Assembly: GCA_023145395.1 (NCBI GenBank)
Contig: JAGLDW010000672.1
Span: 1 to 25,765 of the forward strand
Source: Lentisphaeria bacterium
GTDB lineage: Bacteria; Verrucomicrobiota; Lentisphaeria; Oligosphaerales; Lenti-02
DNA length: 25,765 nt
Reading direction: 5' to 3'
In this document: one piece after another, positions 14,022 through 23,267 of the stretch
How positions within the stretch are numbered: position 1 is the stretch's first letter
Layout of the letters: each line of letters opens with the position of its first letter
Made by a program: the position numbers and the translations under genes
The notes under the pieces: model-generated
Told to the model about the DNA's origin: nothing
Database searches by the model: none
Seen by the model: the letters and a program-made list of their open reading frames with translations, nothing else

Positions 14022-17000
14022 TCACTTTCCCGCCAGGGGAAGCCAGAACGGAACCGATAATTTGCCAGCCTTGTCCCTGGCCCGGCATTGCACCCAGCAG
14101 CAACCTTTCACCTTCGCTCTCAGGGGCGCAAGATGGATGCTGGGACTCGTCTCGAACTGTTGCCAGATTTGTTTGTTGCCAGCGGAGAAAGCGGTCATTT
14201 CCAACCCAGCCACGCCGCTGGCGTCGTAGGCGGTCCAGGTCATGGTATCACCGCTCTTGCTCGTGGGTGCGCCATGGACGAAAAAATCGTCTAGATGCAG
14301 AGGAGTCTGGTTCTTGGCGCCGCGCCGGACAAAGCTGATTGTCTGAATCGTCATCGCGTTCACTGTCTTGGCGGCCACTCCAGAGGCCAGAAGCAGGTCG
14401 CGCACATTGAAATTGAAGCTCTGCCACTTGTTGGCGGTCCAGGCGATTGTGCGTGTGCGGTTTAGTTCGGCGCCTGCGGCGCGGGGCTTCCCGAGCGACA
14501 AGGTATATGTCTTCTTGCTTGTGGTTGTCAGGTACACGTGAAGCGTGGTGCGACGTCTGTAGTTGGGACGACGAAGGCGGAAGGACAGCCAAGGATGCTT
14601 GGAGGGTGCCCAGGCCACGCTGCGGCTGAGGTCTCCGTTACTGCGGTAGGTGAGTTGCCGTAGATACCCTGACTGTCCAACCCTGTGGATGGCGGCGACC
14701 GCCTGATAGGATCCAGTCGTGAATGCGTTCTGCTTGCTTCGGTAGCCATCCCAGTTCCAAAACCAGTGAACCGACGAGCCCATGCGTAGAGAATACCACG
14801 CGGGCCCCACTTTGTCGGAAGCATAGTCGATTTTCACCGGAATCTTCACGGGAGTGACGCCGTTGCCTGCTCCATCGACAATGTTCGAGACCACGAAGTC
14901 GAACACGTCACCGTCCTTGCCCTTGTCCAAGTAGCTGCGCAAGATGAATGGGTAGTTCAGGGTCAACTTGTCAACCCCCGTGGAATGGCGGAACAGGTTG
15001 GTCCACTGGGAGAGTTTCACGGGTGTCTTCCCCACGAGGAAGGCCGTCTTTCCGATGGCCCAGGGCGCAGCCCCGTGATTCTGGCATGAGACTGTGAACT
15101 GTGTACCATTCGAAGAGGGATTGCTGTACCTTCCGAATGCGACGCTTGGTTCGAGCGGGAGTCTGTCGAGAAGAAAGGGAATATCGGTCACGGAAGACTC
15201 CACACCCCGCGTGTCGGCTGCCCGAAACAGGAAGTGGTGGACACCGTCGGGCGTCTTCTCCAAGACCGGTTCCATCGGGGTGCCGTTGCTGTGCAGGCGC
15301 CAGGCCAGCTTTTCGCACGATGCCTCGTCCAGATCCGAATAGGGAGTCTCGCCCACCGAAAGACATGACCAGACCTTTGCCACACCGTCTCGGTCGTAGA
15401 AGGTGGGGGTGACGGTCAACTGACTTGCCTCGCGAATCGCCGGGCCGAACACGAGATCGTCCACATGCCAGCTGGAGAATCGACCAGTCTGATCAGGGCT
15501 CCCTGATGATCCGAGAGTGAAGCCGCCCGGCGTGAAGCGAGCGAGGGAAAGTGGTTCGCGCGTGAAGGCGTCGGATACAAACCCCAACCACGTGTGCCAC
15601 GATTTGTCCATCTCCAGGTCATGTGCAAAGCGCACCTTGGCAGCTGGGGCGTAGTCATCCCCAAGGCGAACGTAGTGGTAGTTTTTGAAGGCCATTGTCA
15701 GATGGGTCATGTCGGAAGCCTGGTAGCGGAACAGAAACAAAGGATTCTCGGCGATGGAGAAATCGGTGGTGAAGGAGGAGGATAGGCGCTGGCTCGGCGC
15801 TGTGTTGCGCACCAGCAGGCATCGTCCCTGAGTGGGGTCGTCCACAACCCGCAGACGCCCGTCGGAAGACATGGACAGTCTACTCGGGGCACCATTCTCG
15901 AAGTTTCCGACGAAGGTCTTGATCCCCTCAAGCGCGAGGAGAACGGGGCGGTCGTTCACGGGCCTGGCGGCTGGATTCAACGTCACCTCGCGCGCCGCGA
16001 CACCATCGTTCACGGTCAATAGGATGGCTGCGGACGGGTCCGCGGCGGCAGACCTTGGAAGCCGCGCTGTACGGATCTCGCCCTCGCCTGTGTCGAGTGG
16101 AAGTTTCTTTCCCTCGCATTCGACCGTGGCGGAAAACAAGCGGGGATCCGGATAGTTGCAGGTGGGCTCCAGCCGTAGCACGCCGTCTTCCGAAGAGTCC
16201 CATGCTGCGGAAATCTGTGGTCTCTCAGGCAGTTTGATCCACGCTAGCTCCCGGGATATTCCCCTTCCTCCGCCATGCTCGACCCGCAGCCACGCCGTGT
16301 TCAGCCCCGTCTCCGTCATATCGACAAGCGCTTTGAGAAGCTCCCTCTCGGAGTTGCCGACATAGCGCCGAGGACCAAGCAGGGAATGCCGCAGTGTGAG
16401 ACGCAAGGGCGTCTCGGAGGTGAAAGCCAGATGCGGTCGGCCATAGAACACGGGAGTGAGTTGCCGAATCATATAGCCATCGCCGGACTGGTTCCCCTTG
16501 ACCCCGCACATAATGTCGTTTGGCTGCATATTCCCGAAGCCCTCAAGCCGCACGAGCAGGCCGCTCGATTCATCGGTGGCGGATCTAAGCTGGCTTGGGA
16601 TCCAGGCTTCGACCTGATGCCACCCCCGGCTCCAGTCCTCTGGAGCCAGCGACGGACTGCCCGGCACAGTGGTCCGCCCCGTGCACACATAGCCGCCTTC
16701 ACCAAACCCCGTTCCGCTGAGCTGATGGAAACAGTGTTTCACGGGCACATATTTGCCATCCTCGACGACCCGTCCAAGGCTGTAGTGGAGGTTGAAGAGG
16801 GCGGTGGGGGTGCGCTTGACAAGAAAGCGCCAGCCGGCGACGCGGTGAAGAGGCAGGGCGGCATCGAACACGGGAGTCATCAGCATGTTCCCCGAGCCAA
16901 GGCGGTTCACCACTCCGGTGGCCGAGGCGTGATCCCGCACGTGGCGGAGCTGGGAGTGGGCGACGGGATCGCTCAACTTCCAAAAGTCCGATGCCAGAGA

Positions 17001-19871
17001 GTCGAAAGGCTGCCCCTCCACAGTGACCAACGCGGGTGGGGGCTCCTCTTCCTCCTTCTCCGGTTCCTCGGCTGGCAGAGGCAACACCTCCACGGGCCGT
17101 GGACAGGCTTCCTCAAACGTGATCTTAACCTGGGCCAGAGTCATCGACTGCATGAAGGTCCAGATGCCCACCAGACCTTCATGCAGCACATCCTTGTCCT
17201 CATAGGAGAAAATCAGCTCGTTGTCGAAGAAGTATTCGATGCGGTCGCCGACTTTGCGCAGCTTGATGTAGTACCAGGCACCGTGGATCGGGCGTCCTTT
17301 GGAGACAAGCGGGTTGAGATACTTGCGGACCATCCCCTTGCGGACTCTGGGCACGAGATACTTGTCCGAGCGCTCGATCACCTTCCCTTTCCGAGAGAGC
17401 GTGCTCCAGTTTTGCGAGAGATTGTAGTCCCACTCGGTGCACGTGACCGTGTAGCCCGAGCTGGGGCTGGTGGTGGCAGCCATCGTGGTCACGTTCAAGT
17501 CTCCGGCACGCGCGTACCACCCATGTCTCACACCTGCGTAGAACTCCACCGTCAAATCGCCGGTGTAGATGTACTTATGCCAGAGCGCCGCCATCGTATC
17601 CTTGCTTTCCCCCACCATGTGAGACCAGCTGGGAGTGCACTGGAAACGGTTGATGATCTGCCACTTTCCTCCGTTGATCATCCAGTTGTGGGGAGAGGCC
17701 GTGAAAAAGTCGTCGATGACATTTGTGCGAGTGACTCGACTACGGGCGAGGTGCACAAGGGTCAGGCCTTCGATCCATGCGCGGGTGCCTGAAAGACGGT
17801 CGGGAAAGCGGTGCCGAATCAGGCACACACCGTCGATCTCGACCCAGATCCAATACCCCTCGCGATGCAGTTCGTAGTCGAGAGACGAAGCCGTGCCCTG
17901 GGCCGGTGTCGGCAGAGCGCAGGCGTACTGCTGCGGGGCGCTGCCCAGTTCCTCCACAGTGAGCGTCAGTTTGCCGTCGTCTTGTACAGCCACGGTGATG
18001 CCGGCGCCTTCCGGCGCCTCGTCGGACACCCCCACACGCAGCGTGCTCTTGGCGACGCAGGGCAGTTTGATCACAAAGTCACCGAAGAAGTCTCCCTTAT
18101 GCCAGAGATGTCCCCCCTGCCCCGCCACCCACTGCCCCTCTGGAGAGGACCAGTGCCGCATGAAGCTGTCGTGCTGAAACACGGGGTTCTTGTTCGGTTG
18201 CTCGTGGAAGCGGCGACGGTGGAAACCGTAGCGGATTTCACCGATGCGGCAGGACGTAGCTTCTCCCACATACAAACCAGCGCCACCGGTCACCTCCCCG
18301 TCGATGAACAGCATGCTCACAAGGCGCTCGTTGCGTAGGAACCGGAGTCGGCCATGCTGGGATGCATCGACACCAACACGCACAGTGTCCTCCAGGCTGT
18401 CCAGTTTGTGCTCCCAAGTCTCAAGAAGATGCGGACGCTCTCGGCGCATTCGATGCACTGTATATATTTCGCGCAAGCCCTCCCGGCGGATCTCGAACCG
18501 GTAATATGGATGGGACGGCGACCGGAAACCTGCGATGACGCCGAACTCCGCTGTCTCGCCCAAGCCCGAGAACGAGGCGCCCATCACCACTCCCTTGTGG
18601 TGGGAACAGCCGAAGACAAGCCGTTGGCGCCGGGTTTCGTCGTCCAGCGTGAGCACTGTTGCCCTGCCGGGCGCCTTCTTCCGCAGAAGACTCCCGTCCC
18701 CGTAGAAATTTCCTTCGTGGTGGAGTGTCCGGTAGCGCATCGCATCGACTGTGTTCAGCGAGATGCGCTCGTACGAGTCCAGAGACACGTCGTCGAACCG
18801 GATCTCCTTCTTCACGTTGGCAAAGAGCCCCACTTTTCCCCCCACAGGCAGAGACTCGCTGACTCGAAGGACTTCGGAGTTGTCGAGCAGGCAGATAATC
18901 TCGTCTGTATGAACGCGCACGCTAGGCATGTACCACTGGTCGCGAAAGAGATGAGCGCGTGCCCGTGCAAGGCTGGTCCTGACGCCGTCACGGACTCGCC
19001 AGAGGTGCAGAACGCCTGTGCCGTCCTGCGCCCCATCCAGCCGGAACGTGAAACCGTAGTGGTTTTTGGCGTCGCGGTGGTAGAAGATCAGGCCCGCCTC
19101 CCCCTCGTTCGCCTGCACGGCTGCCGAGAACTCGTAGTCGTCGTAGAAGTCACGCCCCGTGACGATCACGGCATTTTCCCCGCCTCCTTTGAGACAGTAG
19201 AAGTTTGGACTCTTGTCAGCCGTCAGGGGCACTTGCTTGATACGGGCAATATTGGATTCGGGGCGTGTCATCGCATCGTCCAGCGCAGTGTGGACTCGCC
19301 ACTGGCCGCTCTCCGGGCGCCAGGGGTAGAGCTGGTTTGGCGCACCCTCCTCGATCATGAAGTCTGAGCGGAACTGTTCCCTGGGCACGGACCGGAATCG
19401 CATCTTGGGCGGCGTCTCGCCGTCGGGCCAATGGGCATCGGCGGGGAATGCCAGCGGCGCGGCACAAGTGACGACAAGGCGGTTGTTGTGGTACACGAGC
19501 CATTCGCTCTCGCGGAACTTGACGGTCACCTCCACCAAGTCGGACGGTGTGGATAAAATGTCTGGATCGACCACACGGGTCCCACAGAGCGTTCCCTCCT
19601 CGTTCGCCCTGGTGACGGAGCAGCCATCACGATTCCAGCGCAGACTCGCCCGCTCTTCCCCCACCCTCTGAGCCAACAGCAACTCGAAGCCTCGGCCCGG
19701 ATTGTAGGAAGCGCGGAAAACGAGGTTCCCCTCAGCCTTCCGGCAATAGGCAACGTGCTGCCAAGCGGGTATGGCGACTGGATTGCCGTTCGCCTCGCAA
19801 AACCGGCTGGCCAGCGGTGCGGCAAACAGGACCAGCAACAGGGACAACGTTCGTGGTGCTCTCAATCTCAT
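14022..19871 (-). CDS. Giant secreted multi-module protein (1949 residues), function unknown
   Basis: No single family explains this protein. ATG 19871 gives a Sec signal peptide (MRLRAPRTLSLLLVLFAAPLASRFCEANG) and AAGGA about 5 nt upstream; the frame runs 17 codons further. The first half has at least three beta-sandwich modules resembling LamG/DUF1080 domains, each opening with a W-x4/5-G-(Q/K)-W pattern: WRPESGQW near 181, WSSPEGQW near 570 and WMINGGKW near 727, followed by YDDYEFSAAV, FGDFVIKLP or TGDLTVEFYAG. A Glu/Pro-rich linker (DNA about 17038-17090, near residue 935) leads to a second half with more jelly-roll-like stretches and HLDDFFVHGAP near the C-terminus. It lacks a visible membrane anchor or sorting tail. 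A glycan-binding or surface role is inference. A -10-like TATACT lies in the 130-nt gap upstream (19947-19952). Confidence 0.85.
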   Translation of the reverse strand: MRLRAPRTLSLLLVLFAAPLASRFCEANGNPVAIPAWQHVAYCRKAEGNLVFRASYNPGRGFELLLAQRVGEERASLRWNRDGCSVTRANEEGTLCGTRVVDPDILSTPSDLVEVTVKFRESEWLVYHNNRLVVTCAAPLAFPADAHWPDGETPPKMRFRSVPREQFRSDFMIEEGAPNQLYPWRPESGQWRVHTALDDAMTRPESNIARIKQVPLTADKSPNFYCLKGGGENAVIVTGRDFYDDYEFSAAVQANEGEAGLIFYHRDAKNHYGFTFRLDGAQDGTGVLHLWRVRDGVRTSLARARAHLFRDQWYMPSVRVHTDEIICLLDNSEVLRVSESLPVGGKVGLFANVKKEIRFDDVSLDSYERISLNTVDAMRYRTLHHEGNFYGDGSLLRKKAPGRATVLTLDDETRRQRLVFGCSHHKGVVMGASFSGLGETAEFGVIAGFRSPSHPYYRFEIRREGLREIYTVHRMRRERPHLLETWEHKLDSLEDTVRVGVDASQHGRLRFLRNERLVSMLFIDGEVTGGAGLYVGEATSCRIGEIRYGFHRRRFHEQPNKNPVFQHDSFMRHWSSPEGQWVAGQGGHLWHKGDFFGDFVIKLPCVAKSTLRVGVSDEAPEGAGITVAVQDDGKLTLTVEELGSAPQQYACALPTPAQGTASSLDYELHREGYWIWVEIDGVCLIRHRFPDRLSGTRAWIEGLTLVHLARSRVTRTNVIDDFFTASPHNWMINGGKWQIINRFQCTPSWSHMVGESKDTMAALWHKYIYTGDLTVEFYAGVRHGWYARAGDLNVTTMAATTSPSSGYTVTCTEWDYNLSQNWSTLSRKGKVIERSDKYLVPRVRKGMVRKYLNPLVSKGRPIHGAWYYIKLRKVGDRIEYFFDNELIFSYEDKDVLHEGLVGIWTFMQSMTLAQVKITFEEACPRPVEVLPLPAEEPEKEEEEPPPALVTVEGQPFDSLASDFWKLSDPVAHSQLRHVRDHASATGVVNRLGSGNMLMTPVFDAALPLHRVAGWRFLVKRTPTALFNLHYSLGRVVEDGKYVPVKHCFHQLSGTGFGEGGYVCTGRTTVPGSPSLAPEDWSRGWHQVEAWIPSQLRSATDESSGLLVRLEGFGNMQPNDIMCGVKGNQSGDGYMIRQLTPVFYGRPHLAFTSETPLRLTLRHSLLGPRRYVGNSERELLKALVDMTETGLNTAWLRVEHGGGRGISRELAWIKLPERPQISAAWDSSEDGVLRLEPTCNYPDPRLFSATVECEGKKLPLDTGEGEIRTARLPRSAAADPSAAILLTVNDGVAAREVTLNPAARPVNDRPVLLALEGIKTFVGNFENGAPSRLSMSSDGRLRVVDDPTQGRCLLVRNTAPSQRLSSSFTTDFSIAENPLFLFRYQASDMTHLTMAFKNYHYVRLGDDYAPAAKVRFAHDLEMDKSWHTWLGFVSDAFTREPLSLARFTPGGFTLGSSGSPDQTGRFSSWHVDDLVFGPAIREASQLTVTPTFYDRDGVAKVWSCLSVGETPYSDLDEASCEKLAWRLHSNGTPMEPVLEKTPDGVHHFLFRAADTRGVESSVTDIPFLLDRLPLEPSVAFGRYSNPSSNGTQFTVSCQNHGAAPWAIGKTAFLVGKTPVKLSQWTNLFRHSTGVDKLTLNYPFILRSYLDKGKDGDVFDFVVSNIVDGAGNGVTPVKIPVKIDYASDKVGPAWYSLRMGSSVHWFWNWDGYRSKQNAFTTGSYQAVAAIHRVGQSGYLRQLTYRSNGDLSRSVAWAPSKHPWLSFRLRRPNYRRRTTLHVYLTTTSKKTYTLSLGKPRAAGAELNRTRTIAWTANKWQSFNFNVRDLLLASGVAAKTVNAMTIQTISFVRRGAKNQTPLHLDDFFVHGAPTSKSGDTMTWTAYDASGVAGLEMTAFSAGNKQIWQQFETSPSIHLAPLRAKVKGCCWVQCRARDKAGKLSVPFWLPLAGK

Positions 19872-20001
19872 GCCAATCCTTCGGCGTCGACCTCGTCCAA
19901 GGGGAGATTCGAGGTGAGACATACAGCGCAGTCGTTGGGTCGGAAGTATAGAGGAGTAAACGTGTGCGCAGAAGCCTGTATTTGGTTGCGGGGAGGAAAA
20001 C

Positions 20002-21432
20002 TCAGTAGCGTTCTTCGCGATAGTTGTTGTATCCCGCTTCCGAGCGCATCAGCCGTGTCAGGAGCTTTTCGGCCATTTCATCGCGCACCTCGGAAAAGCG
20101 GGGATCGTAGTAGAGATTGCGCAATTCGCGCGGATCGGATTCCAAGTCGTAGAGTTCCCCTCCCCGTTCCGTGTCCCAGACGACATACTTCCAGGTGCCG
20201 CTGACTAGGCACTTGCCGTTGATCGACTGGTCGTTTGTGGTGAACTCGGACAACACGCTGTCATGTCCGAACTCCCCGCCTTCGAGTGCCGGGCGGAAGG
20301 AAATGGCGGACATCTCCCGAGGTCGGTCCACTCCCGCGTAGTCGAGAATGGTTGGGGCAAGGTCCATTACTTCCGCGAGTCCGGTGCAGCGTCGTCCCTT
20401 GCAGCCTCCCGGCGGGCGCGCGATCAGCGGGACGTGTGCGACCTGCTCATAGAAGTTCCCCTTGCCGAACTTCCAAAAATCGCCTAGCATCTCCCCGTGG
20501 TCGCTGGTGTAGATGATCAGCGTGTTCTCAAGCAGTCCGCGGGCCTCCATCATCTCCATCAGCTTGCCCACATAGTCATCGATCAGTGTGCAGAGGCAGT
20601 AGTAATAGGACATGTAGACACGCATCGATTCCTGCTGCTCGGGAGTGAGTGGCGCACGGGCTCCTCGGTGGCGCAGATGCGGAGGACGGTCACTCAGATC
20701 ATGCTCCATGGTGTCGGGCAGCTGGATCTGGTCGAACGGGTAGAGATGGGCGTGCGAGGCAGGCGGGTCGTGGGGACCGTGGGGGCCGCAGAATCCACAC
20801 CAGAGAAAGAAGGGTTTGCCATGGTCCATGGTCATGAACTCGATGGATTTCTCGAGAATGTACGTCTCCACATACTCTTCCAGGGGCAGGATGTTCTCCT
20901 GACTGGCCCGGTTGCGTTTGTAGTCTGGCTGACGCCGCTGTGCGTATAGCGCCTCATATCCACCAGGATGTCGCTCCTCCAGCCATTCCGCATACTGTTT
21001 CCCCAGTGGCGCGGGGCCGATGTCCTGACCGGTCGCCTGGGTCCAGCGGGCGCCCTTTCCGCCGACGATCTCCTGCCAATCGAAATCGCGCTCCGGCATC
21101 ATGTGGATTTTTCCGGTCGCACCCGTGACGTAGCCATGCTCCTGGAGGAGACCCATGAAGGTTTTTTCATGATCGGGCAGGCCGGGTGTCGTATCGATTT
21201 CGGCTTCCATGTAGCGGACACCGTGCTGGTGCGTGTAGCGACCGGTCTGCATGCAGGCGCGGCTGGGAATGCAGACGGTATTCTGCACGTAGGCCCGTTC
21301 GAACACGACTCCCTCCCGCGCCAGCCGGTCGATGTGGGGGGTCCGCACGTGTGTCGATCCGTACACGCCCAACGTGTCCGTGCGCTGCTGGTCGGTGGTG
21401 ATAAGCAGGATGTTGGGTGGGTGGGTGGGCAT
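20002..21432 (-). CDS. Type I (formylglycine-dependent) sulfatase
   Basis: A 476-residue arylsulfatase-superfamily enzyme that hydrolyses sulfate esters. The signature C54-I-P-S-R58 followed by MQTGRY is the site where Cys is oxidised to formylglycine. Other active-site elements are NILLITTDQQRTDTLG (metal Asp14), GKIH (K108, H110), and DHGEMLGD (D311, H312). The length is typical. No signal peptide is seen, so the enzyme may act in the cytoplasm on imported oligosaccharides or be exported some other way. Start ATG 21432 lacks a strong ribosome site but lies 30 nt after the phosphatase gene, consistent with coupled expression. The sulfated substrate is unknown; the neighbouring KDG kinase hints at uronate-containing polysaccharide. 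No maturase gene is in the window. Confidence 0.93.
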   Translation of the reverse strand: MPTHPPNILLITTDQQRTDTLGVYGSTHVRTPHIDRLAREGVVFERAYVQNTVCIPSRACMQTGRYTHQHGVRYMEAEIDTTPGLPDHEKTFMGLLQEHGYVTGATGKIHMMPERDFDWQEIVGGKGARWTQATGQDIGPAPLGKQYAEWLEERHPGGYEALYAQRRQPDYKRNRASQENILPLEEYVETYILEKSIEFMTMDHGKPFFLWCGFCGPHGPHDPPASHAHLYPFDQIQLPDTMEHDLSDRPPHLRHRGARAPLTPEQQESMRVYMSYYYCLCTLIDDYVGKLMEMMEARGLLENTLIIYTSDHGEMLGDFWKFGKGNFYEQVAHVPLIARPPGGCKGRRCTGLAEVMDLAPTILDYAGVDRPREMSAISFRPALEGGEFGHDSVLSEFTTNDQSINGKCLVSGTWKYVVWDTERGGELYDLESDPRELRNLYYDPRFSEVRDEMAEKLLTRLMRSEAGYNNYREERY

Positions 21433-21462
21433 AGTGGATTCCAGGCAGGAGGAGGCAGAGAC

Positions 21463-22929
21463 TCAGTTTTCGGGCGCGTTCGGGGGTTCGGCGGACGTGG
21501 CTGGCTCGGCCGCCCTGCTGACAATCAGCATCGTCTGGTCGTCGGACTGTTCCATATCCTTCGCATGACTTGTCACCTTTTCGACAATCAGGTCGCGCCA
21601 GCCCTCGGCTGTCCGAAAATCGCCCGACCAGAGGGTCTTCAGGTTGTCGAGTCCAAACTCCGCCCCGTTCAAGTCCATCGCCTCGTTCATTCCGTCCGAG
21701 AAAAGGAGCAACTGCATGCCGGGCTCGAAGCAGAAGGAGAACGTTTGGTACTCCACTCCCATCTCCTCGGGCATCAGCCCCGCCGCTTGTCCTTCGGGTC
21801 GGACAGCCAGGGCGGTGGCACTGTGCCCACCACGCAGAAGCATGGGCGTATGGCCCGCATTTCCGTATTCGCAGACGTTGCTTCTGCGGTCAATGACCAC
21901 AACGGCCAAGGTGACGAAGAGAAAGGAGTCCGTATCGGCGAACATGCGCCGGTTCAGGGCGTACAGAAATTGCTCCATGCCCTGGTAGTGTTCGGCGAAA
22001 CTGCGCACGAAGCTGCGACACGTGGCCATGAGCATGCAGGCGGGGATGCCCTTTCCTGTGGCGTCGCCGACGACCACCATGAGCCGGTCCTCGTCAATCT
22101 CGATGAAATCGTAGAAATCCCCACCCACCTCCAAGGCAGGACAACTGAATGCGGCGAATCGGTAGTCCCCCCACTGGGGAACCTCGGATGGCAGCAGAGA
22201 GTGCTGTAGTTCACGCCCGAACTCAAGCTCCTGGGCGAGGCGCTCCTGCGAACTCCGCGCAGAGTATACCTGGATCTGGTGGCAGGCGAGAGCCGCCTGG
22301 TGGGAGAGGGCCTGCAACGTCTGCAAATCCTCCTCCTCAAACCAGCGGTTTTCAGCCCGGATGTTGACGGCGCAGATGACGCCGAGAAGCTTCCCCTCCA
22401 CGGACATGGGCACCGCCATCAATGTCTCAATGCCTTTGGGTAGTTCTTCAGCCCGCTCGTACTTCTCCACCTGCTGGATCAGGACCGGCTTCCCCGTCTG
22501 TGCCACCTCGCCAATCACGCCTTCGCCAAAATTGTGATACTCGTAGCGGAAATGCTCACGCCGGTGGTGCGGCCGCGATAGGATGACATTGCTTACCCGG
22601 TGGAAAATTGGGAACAGACCACAGACCGCCAGACCTCGCAACCGGGGCTTGTCGGCAGGCGCATCCTGATCAATGGTGAAAATGGCGAAAGATTCCGAAT
22701 CGACCATCTCGTTCAGGTGATGCGCCACGAGTTCCACGGCATGGTCGATCTCCTCCACCTTGCCGAGCATGCGCGTGAACTCATTCATGAAGACACGCCC
22801 AGCCTTCAACAGCCGCGTGCTGTTTTCCACGCTCTCCTTCATCCGCTGGTACTCGGAGTGGAGGCGGGCGGCTGTGGCGATGCCGGCCAAAAGGAGGAGG
22901 AAAAAGATGGAGAATCCAAAAAACTGCAT
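21463..22929 (-). CDS. Membrane-anchored GAF-domain SpoIIE/PP2C-type serine phosphatase
   Basis: A 488-residue regulatory phosphatase, RsbU-like, expected to dephosphorylate a Ser/Thr-phosphorylated regulator such as an anti-sigma-factor antagonist. An N-terminal membrane helix (FFGFSIFFLLLLAGIATAA, 3-21) is followed by a helical linker, a GAF sensor domain (about 60-220, with GEGVIGEVAQTGKPVLI and AVPMSVEGKLLGVICA) and a SpoIIE domain (about 250-475). Metal-binding motifs are VGGDFYDF (268-275), VVGDATGKGIPA (287-297), FVTLAVVVID, YGNAGHTPMLL, FSDGMNEA and DDQTMLIV. The C-terminus is Pro/Glu/Ala-rich. ATG 22929 is chosen because it starts the membrane helix; AGGAG is 18 nt away, so the exact start is uncertain. 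The ligand and partner are unknown. Confidence 0.9.
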   Translation of the reverse strand: MQFFGFSIFFLLLLAGIATAARLHSEYQRMKESVENSTRLLKAGRVFMNEFTRMLGKVEEIDHAVELVAHHLNEMVDSESFAIFTIDQDAPADKPRLRGLAVCGLFPIFHRVSNVILSRPHHRREHFRYEYHNFGEGVIGEVAQTGKPVLIQQVEKYERAEELPKGIETLMAVPMSVEGKLLGVICAVNIRAENRWFEEEDLQTLQALSHQAALACHQIQVYSARSSQERLAQELEFGRELQHSLLPSEVPQWGDYRFAAFSCPALEVGGDFYDFIEIDEDRLMVVVGDATGKGIPACMLMATCRSFVRSFAEHYQGMEQFLYALNRRMFADTDSFLFVTLAVVVIDRRSNVCEYGNAGHTPMLLRGGHSATALAVRPEGQAAGLMPEEMGVEYQTFSFCFEPGMQLLLFSDGMNEAMDLNGAEFGLDNLKTLWSGDFRTAEGWRDLIVEKVTSHAKDMEQSDDQTMLIVSRAAEPATSAEPPNAPEN

Positions 22930-23267
22930 GGCTACCAGATCGTTCCGCTCCTGTTGGATGCTGGTTCTATTACCGTGCGCGAAACGCACTTCAAGTGCGT
23001 GTGCGAACACGGTCTACAGTATCGCCGTTCGCGCCAAATACTCGCTCGTACGCGCGCGAGTGCAACATCGAGAACAAGTGTCGTCTGCAGCACCCCCCCT
23101 CGCTTGAGCGCCTGGCAAACCAGCGGACGAAGCCGCTTTCCCATGAAATGGCCGAGCAATACCTTTCCCTGTCGATTGTGTGGTATGGTACAAGTCTGTG
23201 CGACTTGAACCACTCATGGACAGTAGCGAAACGCGGCGAGTCCTTCGCGCCGCTCCTGAGGATGCCG
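22930..23267. promoter_or_regulatory. Divergent intergenic region with tandem hairpins
   Basis: The 338 nt between the phosphatase (minus) and UDP-sugar pyrophosphorylase (plus) genes holds no supported gene. Inverted repeats include 22984-22990/22994-23000 (7 bp, loop TCA) enclosed by 22972-22977/23008-23013 (6 bp), an imperfect 22-nt hairpin at 23040-23061, and 23233-23238/23248-23253 (6 bp) just before the pyrophosphorylase ribosome site. TATGGT at 23184-23189 is a possible plus-strand -10, without a good -35. Confidence 0.4.

Noticed and set aside
16275..17792. 505-codon open frame on the plus strand
   Set aside because: It lies wholly antisense to the giant secreted protein, has a composition typical of a shadow frame (many His, Arg, Val) and shows no family motif or ribosome site.
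20968..22209. 413-codon open frame on the plus strand
   Set aside because: Antisense to the sulfatase and the phosphatase genes, with no recognisable motif.
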